Below, piece by piece: positions 18,144-27,259 of a stretch of DNA of 64,000 nt. The first letter of the stretch is position 1, and every line of letters begins with the position of its first letter. The notes below the pieces were generated by a model. It saw nothing but the letters and a program-made list of their open reading frames with translations. It was not told where the DNA came from and did not search any database. Location: positions 1 to 64,000 of the forward strand of contig NZ_JAAXCU010000054.1 in assembly GCF_012911845.1 (NCBI RefSeq), given 5' to 3'. A program made the position numbers and the translations under genes. The DNA comes from Bacillus sp. RO2. Lineage in GTDB: Bacteria > Bacillota > Bacilli > Bacillales > Bacillaceae_I.

Positions 18144-20453
18144 CTATGGGATTATGGTGGAAAACGTTCCTCCCCGATGTGTAAAATCAAAGAGAATTGC
18201 ACCATGGAGGTCTGTCCTATATACTTTCGCATCCATTTGTGTTAATCGGTCCAGTACGTCTTGATGCGGATGTCCAAACCGGTTATTCCTTCCTACCGAG
18301 ATAACGGCAACATCCGGACGAATAGTATTCAGAAAACTGGCAGTTGAAGAGGTGTTACTTCCGTGGTGACCGACTTTCAGTACATCCACATCAAGGTTTG
18401 GATAGTGATGTAATAAGTCCCGCTCTCCTTCCTCCCCCATATCACCTGTAAAAAGCCAGTTTTTTTTACCCAACACGGCAAAAAGCACAATAGATCCTTC
18501 ATTTTTACTCTCATAAAATTTAGACGGATGCAAATATAAAAAGCTCGCTTCACCATTCTTCCAACCTGTGTTAGAAACAGCCATTCCAATACTTACTCCC
18601 CTGCGCTGTGCTTCTTTCATTATCTCCTGCTCAACTTCACCTTCACCAAACCCTTTAGGAACAATGACCTCTTCTATTCCTACTTCTCCCCAAAGACTTT
18701 CCACATTGCCTGTATGATCGGAATCCCCATGCGTAAGAATCAATTTATCAAGCCGCCTTACTCCTTCTGCTTTTAAAAATGGGACCAATACATCTGAACC
18801 GCTATGAAATTCCCTCTTCCTCTTTTCCCATTCTTCTTGTGGAAAATTAAACGCACCGCCAGTATCAATCAAATAATTGCCTTTATTAAACGGCAGGCTA
18901 ATAAAAATGGCATCCCCTTGACCAATATCCAACACCACTACCTTTCCATAAGGATTAAAGTAATTGATATTCCAATGAGAAATCATGCAAAGAATAAGAA
19001 CAATCACAGCGGACCGTCGCTTTTTTACTTCCCACTTATAAAAAAAGAAGATGACAGAAAAACCATAGGCTGTCATTAAAAGGATGGAAGGCTTTCCGAA
19101 CACCAATGTGCCTATTGGAACTTCTGCCATTCGAACTACAAATGAATTCATAATTTTTAACGGGTAGGACAAAAAAGGAACAAAGAGGGAGACATGATCT
19201 GGAGAAAGTAAAAGGATAAAAAACAGCAAAAATGAAACAGGAAGTACATAAAGGGAATAGAATGGGACAAATAGTAGATTTAAAAATGGACTCCACAGAG
19301 AGAACTGGTAAAAGTGGTATAGAAGTAAAGGCAAGGAGGCAACTTGGGCGATGATGGAGACAAAAAATAATTGAACAACGCTATTCTGCACTTTATGAAG
19401 GCTACCTGATGCTAATAGTAACGACAGACTGACCGAAAAGGAGAGCTGAAAGCCTATATGATAAAGATAATATGGACTCAAAATCAAAACAAAGATACAA
19501 GCCAAACCAATGGTATCAATAGATAAAACCTTCTTTTTCATCAGCAATAGAGTAAGCGCCACCCCTGTCATGGTTGCCGCTCTCATCACAGATGGTGCTT
19601 CGCCTGCAAGCAGGACATACAAGGGCAAAAGTAAAAGCAAAAACAGATTCATCCACTGCCTGCTAAATCCAATCCTGATTCCAAGGTAAAAAGTTGCTGC
19701 CGTGATGATTCCAACATGCAACCCGGAAATTGCCAACAGATGGACTAGTCCCAACTGCTGATAGGTATCAAGTAGACTCTCATTAAGACTGCTGCGGTCC
19801 CCGAAAATTAATGAAATCATAAAACCGGCATTCGGCTGATCCATATAGTGGCTAATTAGATTTATCCCTTGTTGCCTGATTTGTTTCATTGATGTTAAGA
19901 AGGGGGTTTTTGGTGGGGAGAGGCAGGCTTGCGGTAGTGCATTCAAAGAAAGGATCCAGTGGATTTTTTGTTCATATAAATATTTTTTGTAGTTAAATGC
20001 GTGAGGGTTACTTGCTGGTTGGGGCTGCTTTAATATTCCTGACCATATACATTTGTCCCCTACTGCCAGTTCATGGAGCTGAAACGACTCATCCTCCCGT
20101 TCCAAATAATATTCTACCATTAACACTTCATTAAGATTGCTTTTCATTTGGAAACTTGCCTTGTTTCCATCAATGATAAGTGGGGAATGGACAGTGCCTT
20201 GGAATTCAGATTCACCTTTAAGGTGCATGGAGAAATTATGATGGTCCACGTAAGTCATATAGCTATAAAAACCCACAGTGAAAAGGATGGTTAGAAAAAA
20301 CAATCTTCGCGGTTTTTCATCAATACTATAGATAAGATAAAAAAATAACAGAGCAAGGAGAAGCAGCCCCCAATGGAAATCCGACCTGGAGACTGCAATG
20401 CCCAAACAACTTGCAATAGCTAAATAAGCATAAAAGCCTGTCCTTTGTTTCAT
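18144..20453 (-). CDS. comEC: DNA internalization protein ComEC/Rec2
   Basis: Polytopic membrane protein that forms the channel for single-stranded DNA during transformation. Several N-terminal helices, an OB-like external domain (about 90-160, EFQGTVHSPLIIDGNKASF) and the competence helices (GDRSSLNESLLDTYQQLGLVHLLAISGLHVG) come first. The C-terminal metallo-beta-lactamase-like domain (about 505-769) contains VLDIGQGDAIFI, LTHGDSDHTGN and LKVGHHGSNTSS. 769 aa is full length, with no frame breaks, so competence DNA uptake looks intact. It follows comEB by 6 bases in the comE operon. Confidence 0.97.
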   Translation of the reverse strand: MKQRTGFYAYLAIASCLGIAVSRSDFHWGLLLLALLFFYLIYSIDEKPRRLFFLTILFTVGFYSYMTYVDHHNFSMHLKGESEFQGTVHSPLIIDGNKASFQMKSNLNEVLMVEYYLEREDESFQLHELAVGDKCIWSGILKQPQPASNPHAFNYKKYLYEQKIHWILSLNALPQACLSPPKTPFLTSMKQIRQQGINLISHYMDQPNAGFMISLIFGDRSSLNESLLDTYQQLGLVHLLAISGLHVGIITAATFYLGIRIGFSRQWMNLFLLLLLPLYVLLAGEAPSVMRAATMTGVALTLLLMKKKVLSIDTIGLACIFVLILSPYYLYHIGFQLSFSVSLSLLLASGSLHKVQNSVVQLFFVSIIAQVASLPLLLYHFYQFSLWSPFLNLLFVPFYSLYVLPVSFLLFFILLLSPDHVSLFVPFLSYPLKIMNSFVVRMAEVPIGTLVFGKPSILLMTAYGFSVIFFFYKWEVKKRRSAVIVLILCMISHWNINYFNPYGKVVVLDIGQGDAIFISLPFNKGNYLIDTGGAFNFPQEEWEKRKREFHSGSDVLVPFLKAEGVRRLDKLILTHGDSDHTGNVESLWGEVGIEEVIVPKGFGEGEVEQEIMKEAQRRGVSIGMAVSNTGWKNGEASFLYLHPSKFYESKNEGSIVLFAVLGKKNWLFTGDMGEEGERDLLHHYPNLDVDVLKVGHHGSNTSSTASFLNTIRPDVAVISVGRNNRFGHPHQDVLDRLTQMDAKVYRTDLHGAILFDFTHRGGTFSTIIP

Positions 20454-20459
20454 CGCAAG

Positions 20460-21029
20460 CTATCCTTTTTTGCTGAATAAATCAGTGGAACGCTCGTACC
20501 AGCTTTTTATTTCTTCATCACTCGCACCGGAATCCTCCAGTCTTTCGATTAGACTTTTAATGAATCCTAATTTCTCCGGGTCATTCAAACTAACCGCCAT
20601 CTCAGCCAGCTCCACTTGCTCCACTCTCACATCGGCTTGTTCAAACATTTCCAAAGCATATGGATGATTTTTGTACTCCATCGCGTAATAGACCGTTTTG
20701 ATTCCTGCTTGAATGATGGCCTTACAGCAGTGAAGGCATGGAAAATGAGTGACATAAATTTCGGCTCCACTTGTAGGTACACCAAACTTGGAGCATTGAA
20801 GCAATGCATTCATTTCAGCGTGAATCGTTCGTACACAATGATTGTCAATGACATAACAGCCTTCATCTATGCAATGCACGCCACCTGCTATCGATCCGTT
20901 ATATCCCCCTGCAATGATGCGCTTGTCACGTACGATGGTTGCTCCAACGGCAAGTCTTGTACATGTACTGCGCAATGCAAGCAAATGGCTTTGTGCCATA
21001 AAGTATTGATCCCATGATATTCTCGTCAT
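20460..21029 (-). CDS. comEB: ComEB, dCMP deaminase-like protein
   Basis: Cytidine/deoxycytidylate deaminase family protein of the comE operon. The zinc site is complete: HAEMNALLQ provides His and the catalytic Glu, and PCLHCC provides the two Cys. Residues for dCMP binding (NGSIAG in GGYNGSIAGG) are also seen. In B. subtilis ComEB is not needed for DNA uptake itself but helps localise ComGA. 189 aa, with a C-terminal extension beyond the deaminase fold. It lies between comEA and comEC. Confidence 0.94.
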   Translation of the reverse strand: MTRISWDQYFMAQSHLLALRSTCTRLAVGATIVRDKRIIAGGYNGSIAGGVHCIDEGCYVIDNHCVRTIHAEMNALLQCSKFGVPTSGAEIYVTHFPCLHCCKAIIQAGIKTVYYAMEYKNHPYALEMFEQADVRVEQVELAEMAVSLNDPEKLGFIKSLIERLEDSGASDEEIKSWYERSTDLFSKKG

Positions 21030-21105
21030 CCTCCATCAAGCCTCCAGTTTCTTATAACAATATGCAATAACTCTAGTGTATCGGCTCTACTTGAATTTCG
21101 TCAAT

Positions 21106-21777
21106 TCAATTGGCAACAGTAATTTCATTTCTTAACTTTTCAAAAGATTTTTGTCCGATTCCGGTAACCTGCATGATATCTTCAATATTTTTAAACAAAC
21201 CATTATCGGTCCTGTGGTCTATAATGGCTTTAGCTTTGGAAGGACCAATTCCAGTTAAGCTTGTCAACTCTTCCTCGGTTGCTGTATTGATATTGACCAG
21301 ACCGCCAGAGGTTCCAGGTTCTCCGCTCTCATTGGTCACCGGGTGCTGAATCACTTCCTTTATCACTTCGCCCTCCTTTGGAACAATAATGACCATTTCA
21401 TCTACCAACAAGGCTGCTAAATTAACCTCATTAGTATCTGCTCCCTCCATAAAACCACCTGCCTTTTCTACCGCATCGATGATTCTGTCTCCTATTTTCA
21501 TACGGTAAACGCCAGGCTCCATGACTTGACCTTTCATATCAATTAGAATTTCCTGATTGGCAATCTCAACTTCCTCCATTTCGTTCTCTTCTTCTAAGCT
21601 GATTGATTCATTTTCTTCCACTGGCACTTCTTCAATAAAACTTATTTGCTCTATAGAAGACTCTGCTTCACTCTTACTGAGACTTGACCAACCAAGTATG
21701 GAAATCAGCGCTAATACACTGATTGATACTAATACTTTAATTTTATGGACAGACCATAATTCTTTCATTGCTTTCAC
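21106..21777 (-). CDS. comEA: competence DNA receptor ComEA
   Basis: Membrane-anchored DNA receptor of the transformation machinery. A single N-terminal helix (IKVLVSISVLALISILGWSS, about 11-30) is followed by an acidic linker (rich in Glu, 45-75). An SLBB domain (MKGQVMEPGVYRMKIGDRIIDAVEKAGG, about 80-135) comes next. A C-terminal helix-hairpin-helix DNA-binding pair (VNINTATEEELTSLTGIGPSKAKAIIDHR and DIMQVTGIGQKSFEKLRNEI) completes it. 223 aa. First gene of comEABC. No perfect ComK box pair was found upstream. Confidence 0.96.
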   Translation of the reverse strand: MKAMKELWSVHKIKVLVSISVLALISILGWSSLSKSEAESSIEQISFIEEVPVEENESISLEEENEMEEVEIANQEILIDMKGQVMEPGVYRMKIGDRIIDAVEKAGGFMEGADTNEVNLAALLVDEMVIIVPKEGEVIKEVIQHPVTNESGEPGTSGGLVNINTATEEELTSLTGIGPSKAKAIIDHRTDNGLFKNIEDIMQVTGIGQKSFEKLRNEITVAN

Positions 21778-21850
21778 CTTCTATTCATAATAGTAAGCTT
21801 AAAAACATATAGTGTATGAGAAACTTTTTTGGATGGAGGAGGGAATTAAC

Positions 21851-22669
21851 ATGAAGATTGGAATGATCGGCACAGGCAACATGGGGAGAATCTTGGTTGA
21901 ATCATTTGTCGACTCGAAAGCAGTACCTCCTGAGAATATTACGATTACTAATCGATCAATAGAGAAGGCGTTTAAAATACAGAGCAAATACCCAGATCTC
22001 CATGTTGCGGAGACCGCCGAAGAGGTGGTTAGAGCTGCTGATATTATTTTTTTATGTGTAAAGCCATTGGATATACACCCCCTTTTAACAAAGATAAATA
22101 AGAATCTTACTGGCGATAAATGTGTTATTTCCATTACCAGCCCAGTATCTGTAGGCCAACTGCAAACATTGGTCACTTGCCAAGTAGCTAGAATAATTCC
22201 GAGCATCACCAACCGTGCATTAGCTGGTGTCACTTTAGTAACGTTCGGGGATAATGTTGAAGAAGAATATAGAGAATATTTACTTTCCATATGTTCGCAA
22301 ATATCTACTCCGATTCATATTAAGGAAAATGTTACAAGGGTTGCCTCTGACATAGTGAGCTGCGGTCCGGCATTTTTCAGCTACATTCTACAAAGATTCA
22401 TTGACGGAGCAGTAAGCGAAACGGCTATTTCTAAGGAACAGGCGACGGATTTGGCAAGTCAAATGATTGTAGGGATGGGTAAGCTGATTGAAAAGGATAT
22501 TTATACATTACAGACTTTACAAGAAAAGGTTTGTGTAAAGGGCGGTGTCACCGGAGAAGGCATTAAGGTGTTAGAAAACGAGCTTGGTGATGTGTTCCAT
22601 CATGTGATTCAGAAGACGCATGAGAAGTTTGATGAGGACATTACAGAGGTTAAAAAACAGTTTCATTGA
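21851..22669 (+). CDS. comER: ComER, pyrroline-5-carboxylate reductase-like protein
   Basis: NAD(P)-binding protein of the proC family, divergently placed from comEA as in B. subtilis. The Rossmann motif GMIGTGNMGRI opens the protein. The ProC-like C-terminal helical domain contains VTGEGIKVLENELGDVFHHV. Start: the frame is open from 21812, but GGAGGAGGG precedes the ATG at 21851, which gives the normal Rossmann N terminus (272 aa). Its role is unclear. Reports in B. cereus-group bacteria link it to biofilm and sporulation signalling. Catalytic proline synthesis is not shown. Confidence 0.9.
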   Translation: MKIGMIGTGNMGRILVESFVDSKAVPPENITITNRSIEKAFKIQSKYPDLHVAETAEEVVRAADIIFLCVKPLDIHPLLTKINKNLTGDKCVISITSPVSVGQLQTLVTCQVARIIPSITNRALAGVTLVTFGDNVEEEYREYLLSICSQISTPIHIKENVTRVASDIVSCGPAFFSYILQRFIDGAVSETAISKEQATDLASQMIVGMGKLIEKDIYTLQTLQEKVCVKGGVTGEGIKVLENELGDVFHHVIQKTHEKFDEDITEVKKQFH

Positions 22670-22721
22670 TTAAGGTATTCGCTATCACTCGACAAATTCC
22701 TTTAAAATTTTGTAAGTTTTT

Positions 22722-22752
22722 CAAAAAAAAAGGCGCCCTTTGATAGGCGCCT
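22722..22752 (-). terminator. terminator of the yqeG-to-yqeM gene run
   Basis: AGGCGCC (22731-22737) pairs with GGCGCCT (22746-22752), with nine T after the stem on the minus strand. The stem overlaps the yqeM stop. It may also stop comER transcripts. Confidence 0.9.
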
Positions 22753-23503
22753 ATTTTTGTGCAACAAAAAACACTCTTTCCGCATGTTCAGCCATATATT
22801 CGGTAGAATAATCGCCGGTTATTGATCTAACGGTGAATCCTACTTCTTCTAGCCACTTTTTGTATGTTTCCACATCGAAAGTCCGTTGGAAATGCAACTC
22901 GTCAAAACGCAAATAGCGGTCTGCTTCTTCTTCTTTTACAAAAAAAGATAGTTCATGCTCCACACTATTTGGGTGCTCTCCAGGAAAACTGTTCCAAATA
23001 TAAGATACATCCTCTTCCACACTTGTAAAGGTATTATTCATGAACACTTGTGTCATTTTATAAAGAGAGTGAACATCAAAGAGCAGTAGCCCGCCTTTTT
23101 TCAACTGTTTGAAAGCTGATTGAAACGTTTTTTTTACGTCACCCTCTGACTCTAAGTAGTTTAATGAGTCGCAAAAAATCGTGATGCAATCTACCTCTTC
23201 AAAGCCTTCTAACTCCGCCATATTTTGCTCGAACAGAGGGATGGAAAGCCCAGAATTCGAAGCTTTTTCATGAGCGATGGCCAACATACTTTCTGATAGA
23301 TCAACTCCTGATACTTCCCATCCTTCTTGGGCAAAACGAATCGCAAGCTCTCCTGTACCACAACCAACATCTACAACGGAAAATCGTTCAGAGTCATCAG
23401 TCATGTACCTTTGTTTAACCGTTTGGACAAAGGAGACCCACTTGTCATAAGGAACATCCTGCATCAATTGGTCATATATATGGGCAAATTGTCCGTAAGC
23501 CAT
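22751..23503 (-). CDS. yqeM: class I SAM-dependent methyltransferase YqeM
   Basis: Putative cytoplasmic methyltransferase with unknown substrate. The SAM-binding motif I VVDVGCGTGELAIRF lies near 43-57, followed by VSGVDLSESML and a C-terminal wall domain. 250 aa. It is last in the conserved run yqeG-yqeH-aroE-yhbY-nadD-yqeK-rsfS-yqeM and begins one base after the rsfS stop, so the two are translationally close. The conserved position beside a ribosome silencing factor hints at a translation role, which is inference. Confidence 0.88.
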   Translation of the reverse strand: MAYGQFAHIYDQLMQDVPYDKWVSFVQTVKQRYMTDDSERFSVVDVGCGTGELAIRFAQEGWEVSGVDLSESMLAIAHEKASNSGLSIPLFEQNMAELEGFEEVDCITIFCDSLNYLESEGDVKKTFQSAFKQLKKGGLLLFDVHSLYKMTQVFMNNTFTSVEEDVSYIWNSFPGEHPNSVEHELSFFVKEEEADRYLRFDELHFQRTFDVETYKKWLEEVGFTVRSITGDYSTEYMAEHAERVFFVAQK

Positions 23504-23504
23504 A

Positions 23505-23855
23505 TTACGTTAACTCAATTTGTATATCTTCACGAGGAGCGTCTCCCCAAAGACGTTCTAAATTGTAATATCCACGCTCATCTTTATGGAATACATGTGC
23601 CACGACGTCACCTAGGTCCACAAGAATCCAGCGAGCTTCATCAAAGCCTTCCATTCTGCGTACATGTTGTCCGCTTTCTTCTGCAGCTTCTTTAATAGCA
23701 CGGGCAATTGCCTGTACTTGTTTGTCTGAGTTACCGTGGCAAATCAAGAAATAATCTGAAACAAGTGAAATTCCTTGCATATTCAAAGCTACCAATTCTT
23801 CTGCACGTTTATCATCTGCAGCCTTTGCTGCAAGCTGTAATAATTCATTTGACAT
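23505..23855 (-). CDS. rsfS: ribosome silencing factor RsfS
   Basis: Binds protein L14 of the 50S subunit and blocks subunit joining in starvation or stationary phase. The 116-aa DUF143 fold is complete: DDKRAEELVALNMQGISLVSDYFLI, then DARWILVDLGDVVAHVF-like sequence (here DEARWILVDLGDVVAHVF) and RGYYNLERLWGDA. It lies directly after yqeK, with adjacent stop and start. Confidence 0.96.
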   Translation of the reverse strand: MSNELLQLAAKAADDKRAEELVALNMQGISLVSDYFLICHGNSDKQVQAIARAIKEAAEESGQHVRRMEGFDEARWILVDLGDVVAHVFHKDERGYYNLERLWGDAPREDIQIELT

Positions 23856-24434
23856 TTATGTTAACTTCCTTTCTTTTACCTTCATAGTCATATCGTTATA
23901 AGCATGAAACGTATCGGGATAGACTGGTTGATTTCGCGTTATTAAGTATGTGATGGTATTTTTCATGGCCTGGATAACCGCGATATCCAGCGAGCTCTTT
24001 GCAGAATCTCGAACTTGTTCAACTCCCGGAAAGTCCCGGCCAGGCTCGATATAATCTGCTACATACAAAACTTTGTCAAGTGTACTCATGTTTATCTTAC
24101 CCGAAGTATGGCATCGTATCGCTTCAAGAACTTCGTTATCAGAAATTCCTGCTTCTTTTTCCACAAGGTATGCGCCTACAGGAGCATGCCATAACTCATC
24201 ATGAAACTGCAATAAATCCTGAGGCATCTTCTGATCGATGATGATTCTGCGCATTTCTTCTTTACCTCTAAACTTGGCATAATCATGAAAAATTGCTGCA
24301 AGCTCTGCTTTTTCCTTATCAACATCATAGCGCTCGGCAAGTTCGATTGCAGTTTCCATGACACCAATTGTATGAACATAACGCCGCTCTGTTAATTGCT
24401 CTTTAACCAATCTTAACGCTTTTTCTCTATTCAT
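23856..24434 (-). CDS. yqeK: HD-domain hydrolase YqeK (diadenosine tetraphosphatase type)
   Basis: YqeK-family proteins hydrolyse Ap4A symmetrically to ADP. Metal-binding HD-fold residues are visible: RYVHTIGVMETA, AAIFHDYAKFRG (HD pair near 50), HAPVGAYLVE and ADYIEPGRDFPGVEQVR. 192 aa. The start overlaps the end of nadD by 8 bases, which suggests translational coupling. In some bacteria the two are fused, so a link between NAD synthesis and dinucleotide turnover is likely. Confidence 0.93.
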   Translation of the reverse strand: MNREKALRLVKEQLTERRYVHTIGVMETAIELAERYDVDKEKAELAAIFHDYAKFRGKEEMRRIIIDQKMPQDLLQFHDELWHAPVGAYLVEKEAGISDNEVLEAIRCHTSGKINMSTLDKVLYVADYIEPGRDFPGVEQVRDSAKSSLDIAVIQAMKNTITYLITRNQPVYPDTFHAYNDMTMKVKERKLT

Positions 24435-24993
24435 ATAGGCGTTTCTCCTCTATGATTTCTTTTACCTTATCAGGCACCAAGTATTGAGAAGTCCATCCAT
24501 CACGCACTCGCTTCCTTATTAAGGTGGAGCTAATGTCCATTTCCGGTGTTTCCACCTCTAGCACTGGGAATGGAGATGAGAAAGAATATCCCGGACGCTT
24601 TACTCCTACAAATGTGACGAGTTCCAGCAATTTTTCTATGTTATGCCATTTAGGCAAAAACTCGACCATATCTGCCCCTATGATAAAGTAGAAGCGAGTT
24701 TCAGGATACTTTTTTGTTAATAACAACATTGTATCATATGTATAGGAGGGACCCTCCCTTTGAAGCTCAATGGTTTCCACCCGAAAGCACCTATTTGTCG
24801 CAACAGCAGCTTTAATCATTTCAACCCTGATGGGCGTCGGGGTTATCGATTTATTTTGCTTATGAGGAGGGATATGATTCGGCATAAACCATATCTCATC
24901 TAATGCAAGCTTCTGCCTGACATCATTTGCAATCAGAAGATGACTGATATGAGGCGGATCAAAGGTCCCGCCGATTATGCCCACTTTCTTCAC
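24427..24993 (-). CDS. nadD: nicotinate-nucleotide adenylyltransferase NadD
   Basis: Transfers AMP to nicotinate mononucleotide in NAD biosynthesis. The nucleotidyltransferase signature GIIGGTFDPPHISHLLIA (HxGH-like, HISH) is at 5-22. The C-terminal ISSTLIRKRVRDG motif binds ATP phosphates. IWFMPNHIPPHKQ gives the substrate loop. 188 aa. It sits between yhbY and yqeK. Confidence 0.96.
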   Translation of the reverse strand: MKKVGIIGGTFDPPHISHLLIANDVRQKLALDEIWFMPNHIPPHKQNKSITPTPIRVEMIKAAVATNRCFRVETIELQREGPSYTYDTMLLLTKKYPETRFYFIIGADMVEFLPKWHNIEKLLELVTFVGVKRPGYSFSSPFPVLEVETPEMDISSTLIRKRVRDGWTSQYLVPDKVKEIIEEKRLYE

Positions 24994-25011
24994 GAAAATC
25001 CCTCCATCCCA

Positions 25012-25305
25012 TTATCTTGGCAAGACGATTTGTTTGTTTTCTTTCGATTCTTTGTAAAGAATGATCGTACTCCCGATAACTTGTACTAGTTCAGCTTTCG
25101 TACCGGCAACAAGTTCTTCGGCCACATCTTTACGGTCTTCATCACAGTTTTGCAACACACTGACTTTCAGCAGTTCCCTTACTTCTAAAGCTTCTGAAAT
25201 CTGCTTTGTCATATTTTCATTCACTCCGCCTTTTCCTACTTGAAAGATCGGATCAAGATGATGTGCCTCTGCTCGTAAAAATCTTTTCTGTTTACCTGTT
25301 AACAT
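25012..25305 (-). CDS. yhbY: ribosome assembly RNA-binding protein YhbY
   Basis: CRM-domain protein (YqeI in B. subtilis) linked to 50S maturation. The domain spans the entire 97 aa, with LRAEAHHLDPIFQVGKGGVNE as the GxxG-like RNA-binding loop and ELVQVIGSTIILYKESK at the end. The start overlaps the aroE stop by 7 bases. Confidence 0.94.
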   Translation of the reverse strand: MLTGKQKRFLRAEAHHLDPIFQVGKGGVNENMTKQISEALEVRELLKVSVLQNCDEDRKDVAEELVAGTKAELVQVIGSTIILYKESKENKQIVLPR

Positions 25306-26135
25306 GTTTTTCCTCCTAGATGTTCTTTTACTAATTTTTTCATTCTATCTGTATCGGGTAACTTCCCTGTCCAAAGTTCAAACGCTAAAGCTGCCTGATA
25401 GGCAAACATATGGATGCCGTTTTGCGTAATAGCACCAAGTTTTTTTGCTTCCCTTAATAATTTTGTTTCTAAAGGATTATAAATTATATCACTAAAAACT
25501 GCATGTAGTTTAATAAAGTTCACCGCTAGTGGAATGTCATCAATTTTAGGGAACATCCCCACCGAAGTGGTTTGAACTACCACATCATACCTATCCAGCT
25601 CTTTTGCGGCTTGTTCCACAGTAATACTTCGTGAAATCCGTTCCAATGAGAATTCTTTCATTAAATCATCTGACTTGGATACGGTTCGATTACAAATATC
25701 GAGTTGTATCCCTTCTTCCAATGCCAAAGTGTAAAATATAGACCTAGCAGCCCCACCGGCACCGATAATAAGTACATGCTTATCTTTAAGCTCCACCACT
25801 TCTTTTAAAGCCTCAACAAAACCTCTGCCATCGGTATTATAACCGATGAGCTTTCCATTTTTATTTACCACCGTGTTAACTGCACCAATTTTCAAAGCTG
25901 CCTCATCCACACTATCTAACAGTGGAATGATCGCTTCTTTATGGGGAATGGTTACATTGAATCCATTAACACCAAGGGCACGCATACCGGCAACCGCCGT
26001 CTCTAACTCACCGGCATCTACATGAAAGGCATGATAATGCGCGTCTATTCCGTTTTGAAGAAACGCGTCATTATGGATGAGGGGAGACATGGAATGTGCA
26101 ATGGGAGACCCGATTACTCCGTAAAGACTCTTCAT
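25299..26135 (-). CDS. aroE: shikimate dehydrogenase
   Basis: NADPH-dependent reduction of 3-dehydroshikimate to shikimate in aromatic amino acid synthesis. Substrate site: GVIGSPIAHSMSPLIHN (Ser pair) and NVTIPHKEAI (Lys-65-like catalytic Lys). Asp in NTDGRGFVEAL completes it. The cofactor loop is IIGAGGAARSI, and NRTVSKSD favours NADP. 278 aa. It carries the aroD name in B. subtilis. Short gap from yqeH. Confidence 0.96.
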   Translation of the reverse strand: MKSLYGVIGSPIAHSMSPLIHNDAFLQNGIDAHYHAFHVDAGELETAVAGMRALGVNGFNVTIPHKEAIIPLLDSVDEAALKIGAVNTVVNKNGKLIGYNTDGRGFVEALKEVVELKDKHVLIIGAGGAARSIFYTLALEEGIQLDICNRTVSKSDDLMKEFSLERISRSITVEQAAKELDRYDVVVQTTSVGMFPKIDDIPLAVNFIKLHAVFSDIIYNPLETKLLREAKKLGAITQNGIHMFAYQAALAFELWTGKLPDTDRMKKLVKEHLGGKTC

Positions 26136-26150
26136 CAGCCTTCCTCCCTT

Positions 26151-27254
26151 TTAGATCAACGATTTTCTTACCATGACTCCTACACCTTTTGGAACATGAG
26201 CCACCACTTTAATTCCAGGTTCATTGATTGTAACCCAACCAAGACCTGAGAAGACAATATCCGTTTTTTCATCTTTTATCGTAAACTCATGCGCAACAAG
26301 TTCGGGGAATGATTCTACAAAGTCGTTACCAGGTGGTTGCAACAAATCTCCTAAATGTTCTTTATACACATTATCTGCATTCTCAAGCTTGGTACGATGG
26401 ATATAAAGGTCATTAGATACGTAGCATGTAAAGGAGTTACGTCCGCCTTTCACATAATCAAACCGTGCCAAACCACCAAAGAATAACGTTTGAGCTTCAT
26501 TTAATTGAAAAATCTTTGGTTTGATTTCTTTCTTAGGAGAGATGACTTTCAATTCCTTTTTATCAACAAAATGCGCCATTTGATGACGATTAATAATTCC
26601 CGGTGTATCAAACAACGAAGCTCCGTTGTCCAATGGAATATCAATCATATCAAGTGTTGTGCCAGGAAACTGGGAGGTTGTGATAACATCTTCCTCGCCA
26701 GAGAATTCACGGATAATGCGGTTAATGAAGGTCGATTTGCCGACGTTCGTACAGCCAACCACATACACGTCCTTTCCATCTCTGTAATCTTCAATGGCCT
26801 GAGCCAATTCTTTGACACCTGTTCCTTTATCCGCACTGATTAAGAAAACATCTTCCGGTTTCATGCCAAGCTCTTTTGCGGCTTGCTTCATCCAATTGAT
26901 CACTTTATTTGGCTTTACGGACTTTGGCAGCAAATCCACCTTGTTTCCAACTAATAATACTTTGTTATTGCCGACAAAACGATGTAAGCCCGGCAACCAG
27001 CTGCCGTCAAAATCAAAAATATCTACAATCTTCACCACAAGACCTTGTGTCTGACCTATGGAGTTCAATATCCGGATAAAATCATCATCAGTCAAGGAAA
27101 CATCCTGTATTTCATTGTAATGTTTCAGGCGAAAGCATCTCTTACAGATAACCGCTTCCTTATTTAAAGAGGAAGGAGGTGCATACCCCAATCCTTCTGG
27201 GTTCTCTGTCTGAATGGCCACTCCGCACCCGATACATACTATTTGTTCTTCCAT
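26151..27254 (-). CDS. yqeH: ribosome biogenesis GTPase YqeH
   Basis: Circularly permuted GTPase for 30S subunit assembly. A N-terminal zinc finger (CIGCG near 5-9 and CKRCFRLKHYNE near 40) precedes G motifs in the order G4 (VGNKVDLLP), G1 (GCTNVGKST), then G3 (DTPGI). A C-terminal RNA-binding region follows. The frame extends to a TTG at 27272, but GGGAGG lies at that position and the ATG at 27254 is well spaced, giving 367 aa. It is immediately downstream of yqeG. Confidence 0.95.
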   Translation of the reverse strand: MEEQIVCIGCGVAIQTENPEGLGYAPPSSLNKEAVICKRCFRLKHYNEIQDVSLTDDDFIRILNSIGQTQGLVVKIVDIFDFDGSWLPGLHRFVGNNKVLLVGNKVDLLPKSVKPNKVINWMKQAAKELGMKPEDVFLISADKGTGVKELAQAIEDYRDGKDVYVVGCTNVGKSTFINRIIREFSGEEDVITTSQFPGTTLDMIDIPLDNGASLFDTPGIINRHQMAHFVDKKELKVISPKKEIKPKIFQLNEAQTLFFGGLARFDYVKGGRNSFTCYVSNDLYIHRTKLENADNVYKEHLGDLLQPPGNDFVESFPELVAHEFTIKDEKTDIVFSGLGWVTINEPGIKVVAHVPKGVGVMVRKSLI

Positions 27255-27259
27255 ATTCC

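Noticed and set aside
21778-21850. ComK box pair upstream of comEA
   Set aside because: Only partial A-run and T-run arrangements are present. No two AAAAN5TTTT sites were found, so I did not annotate one.
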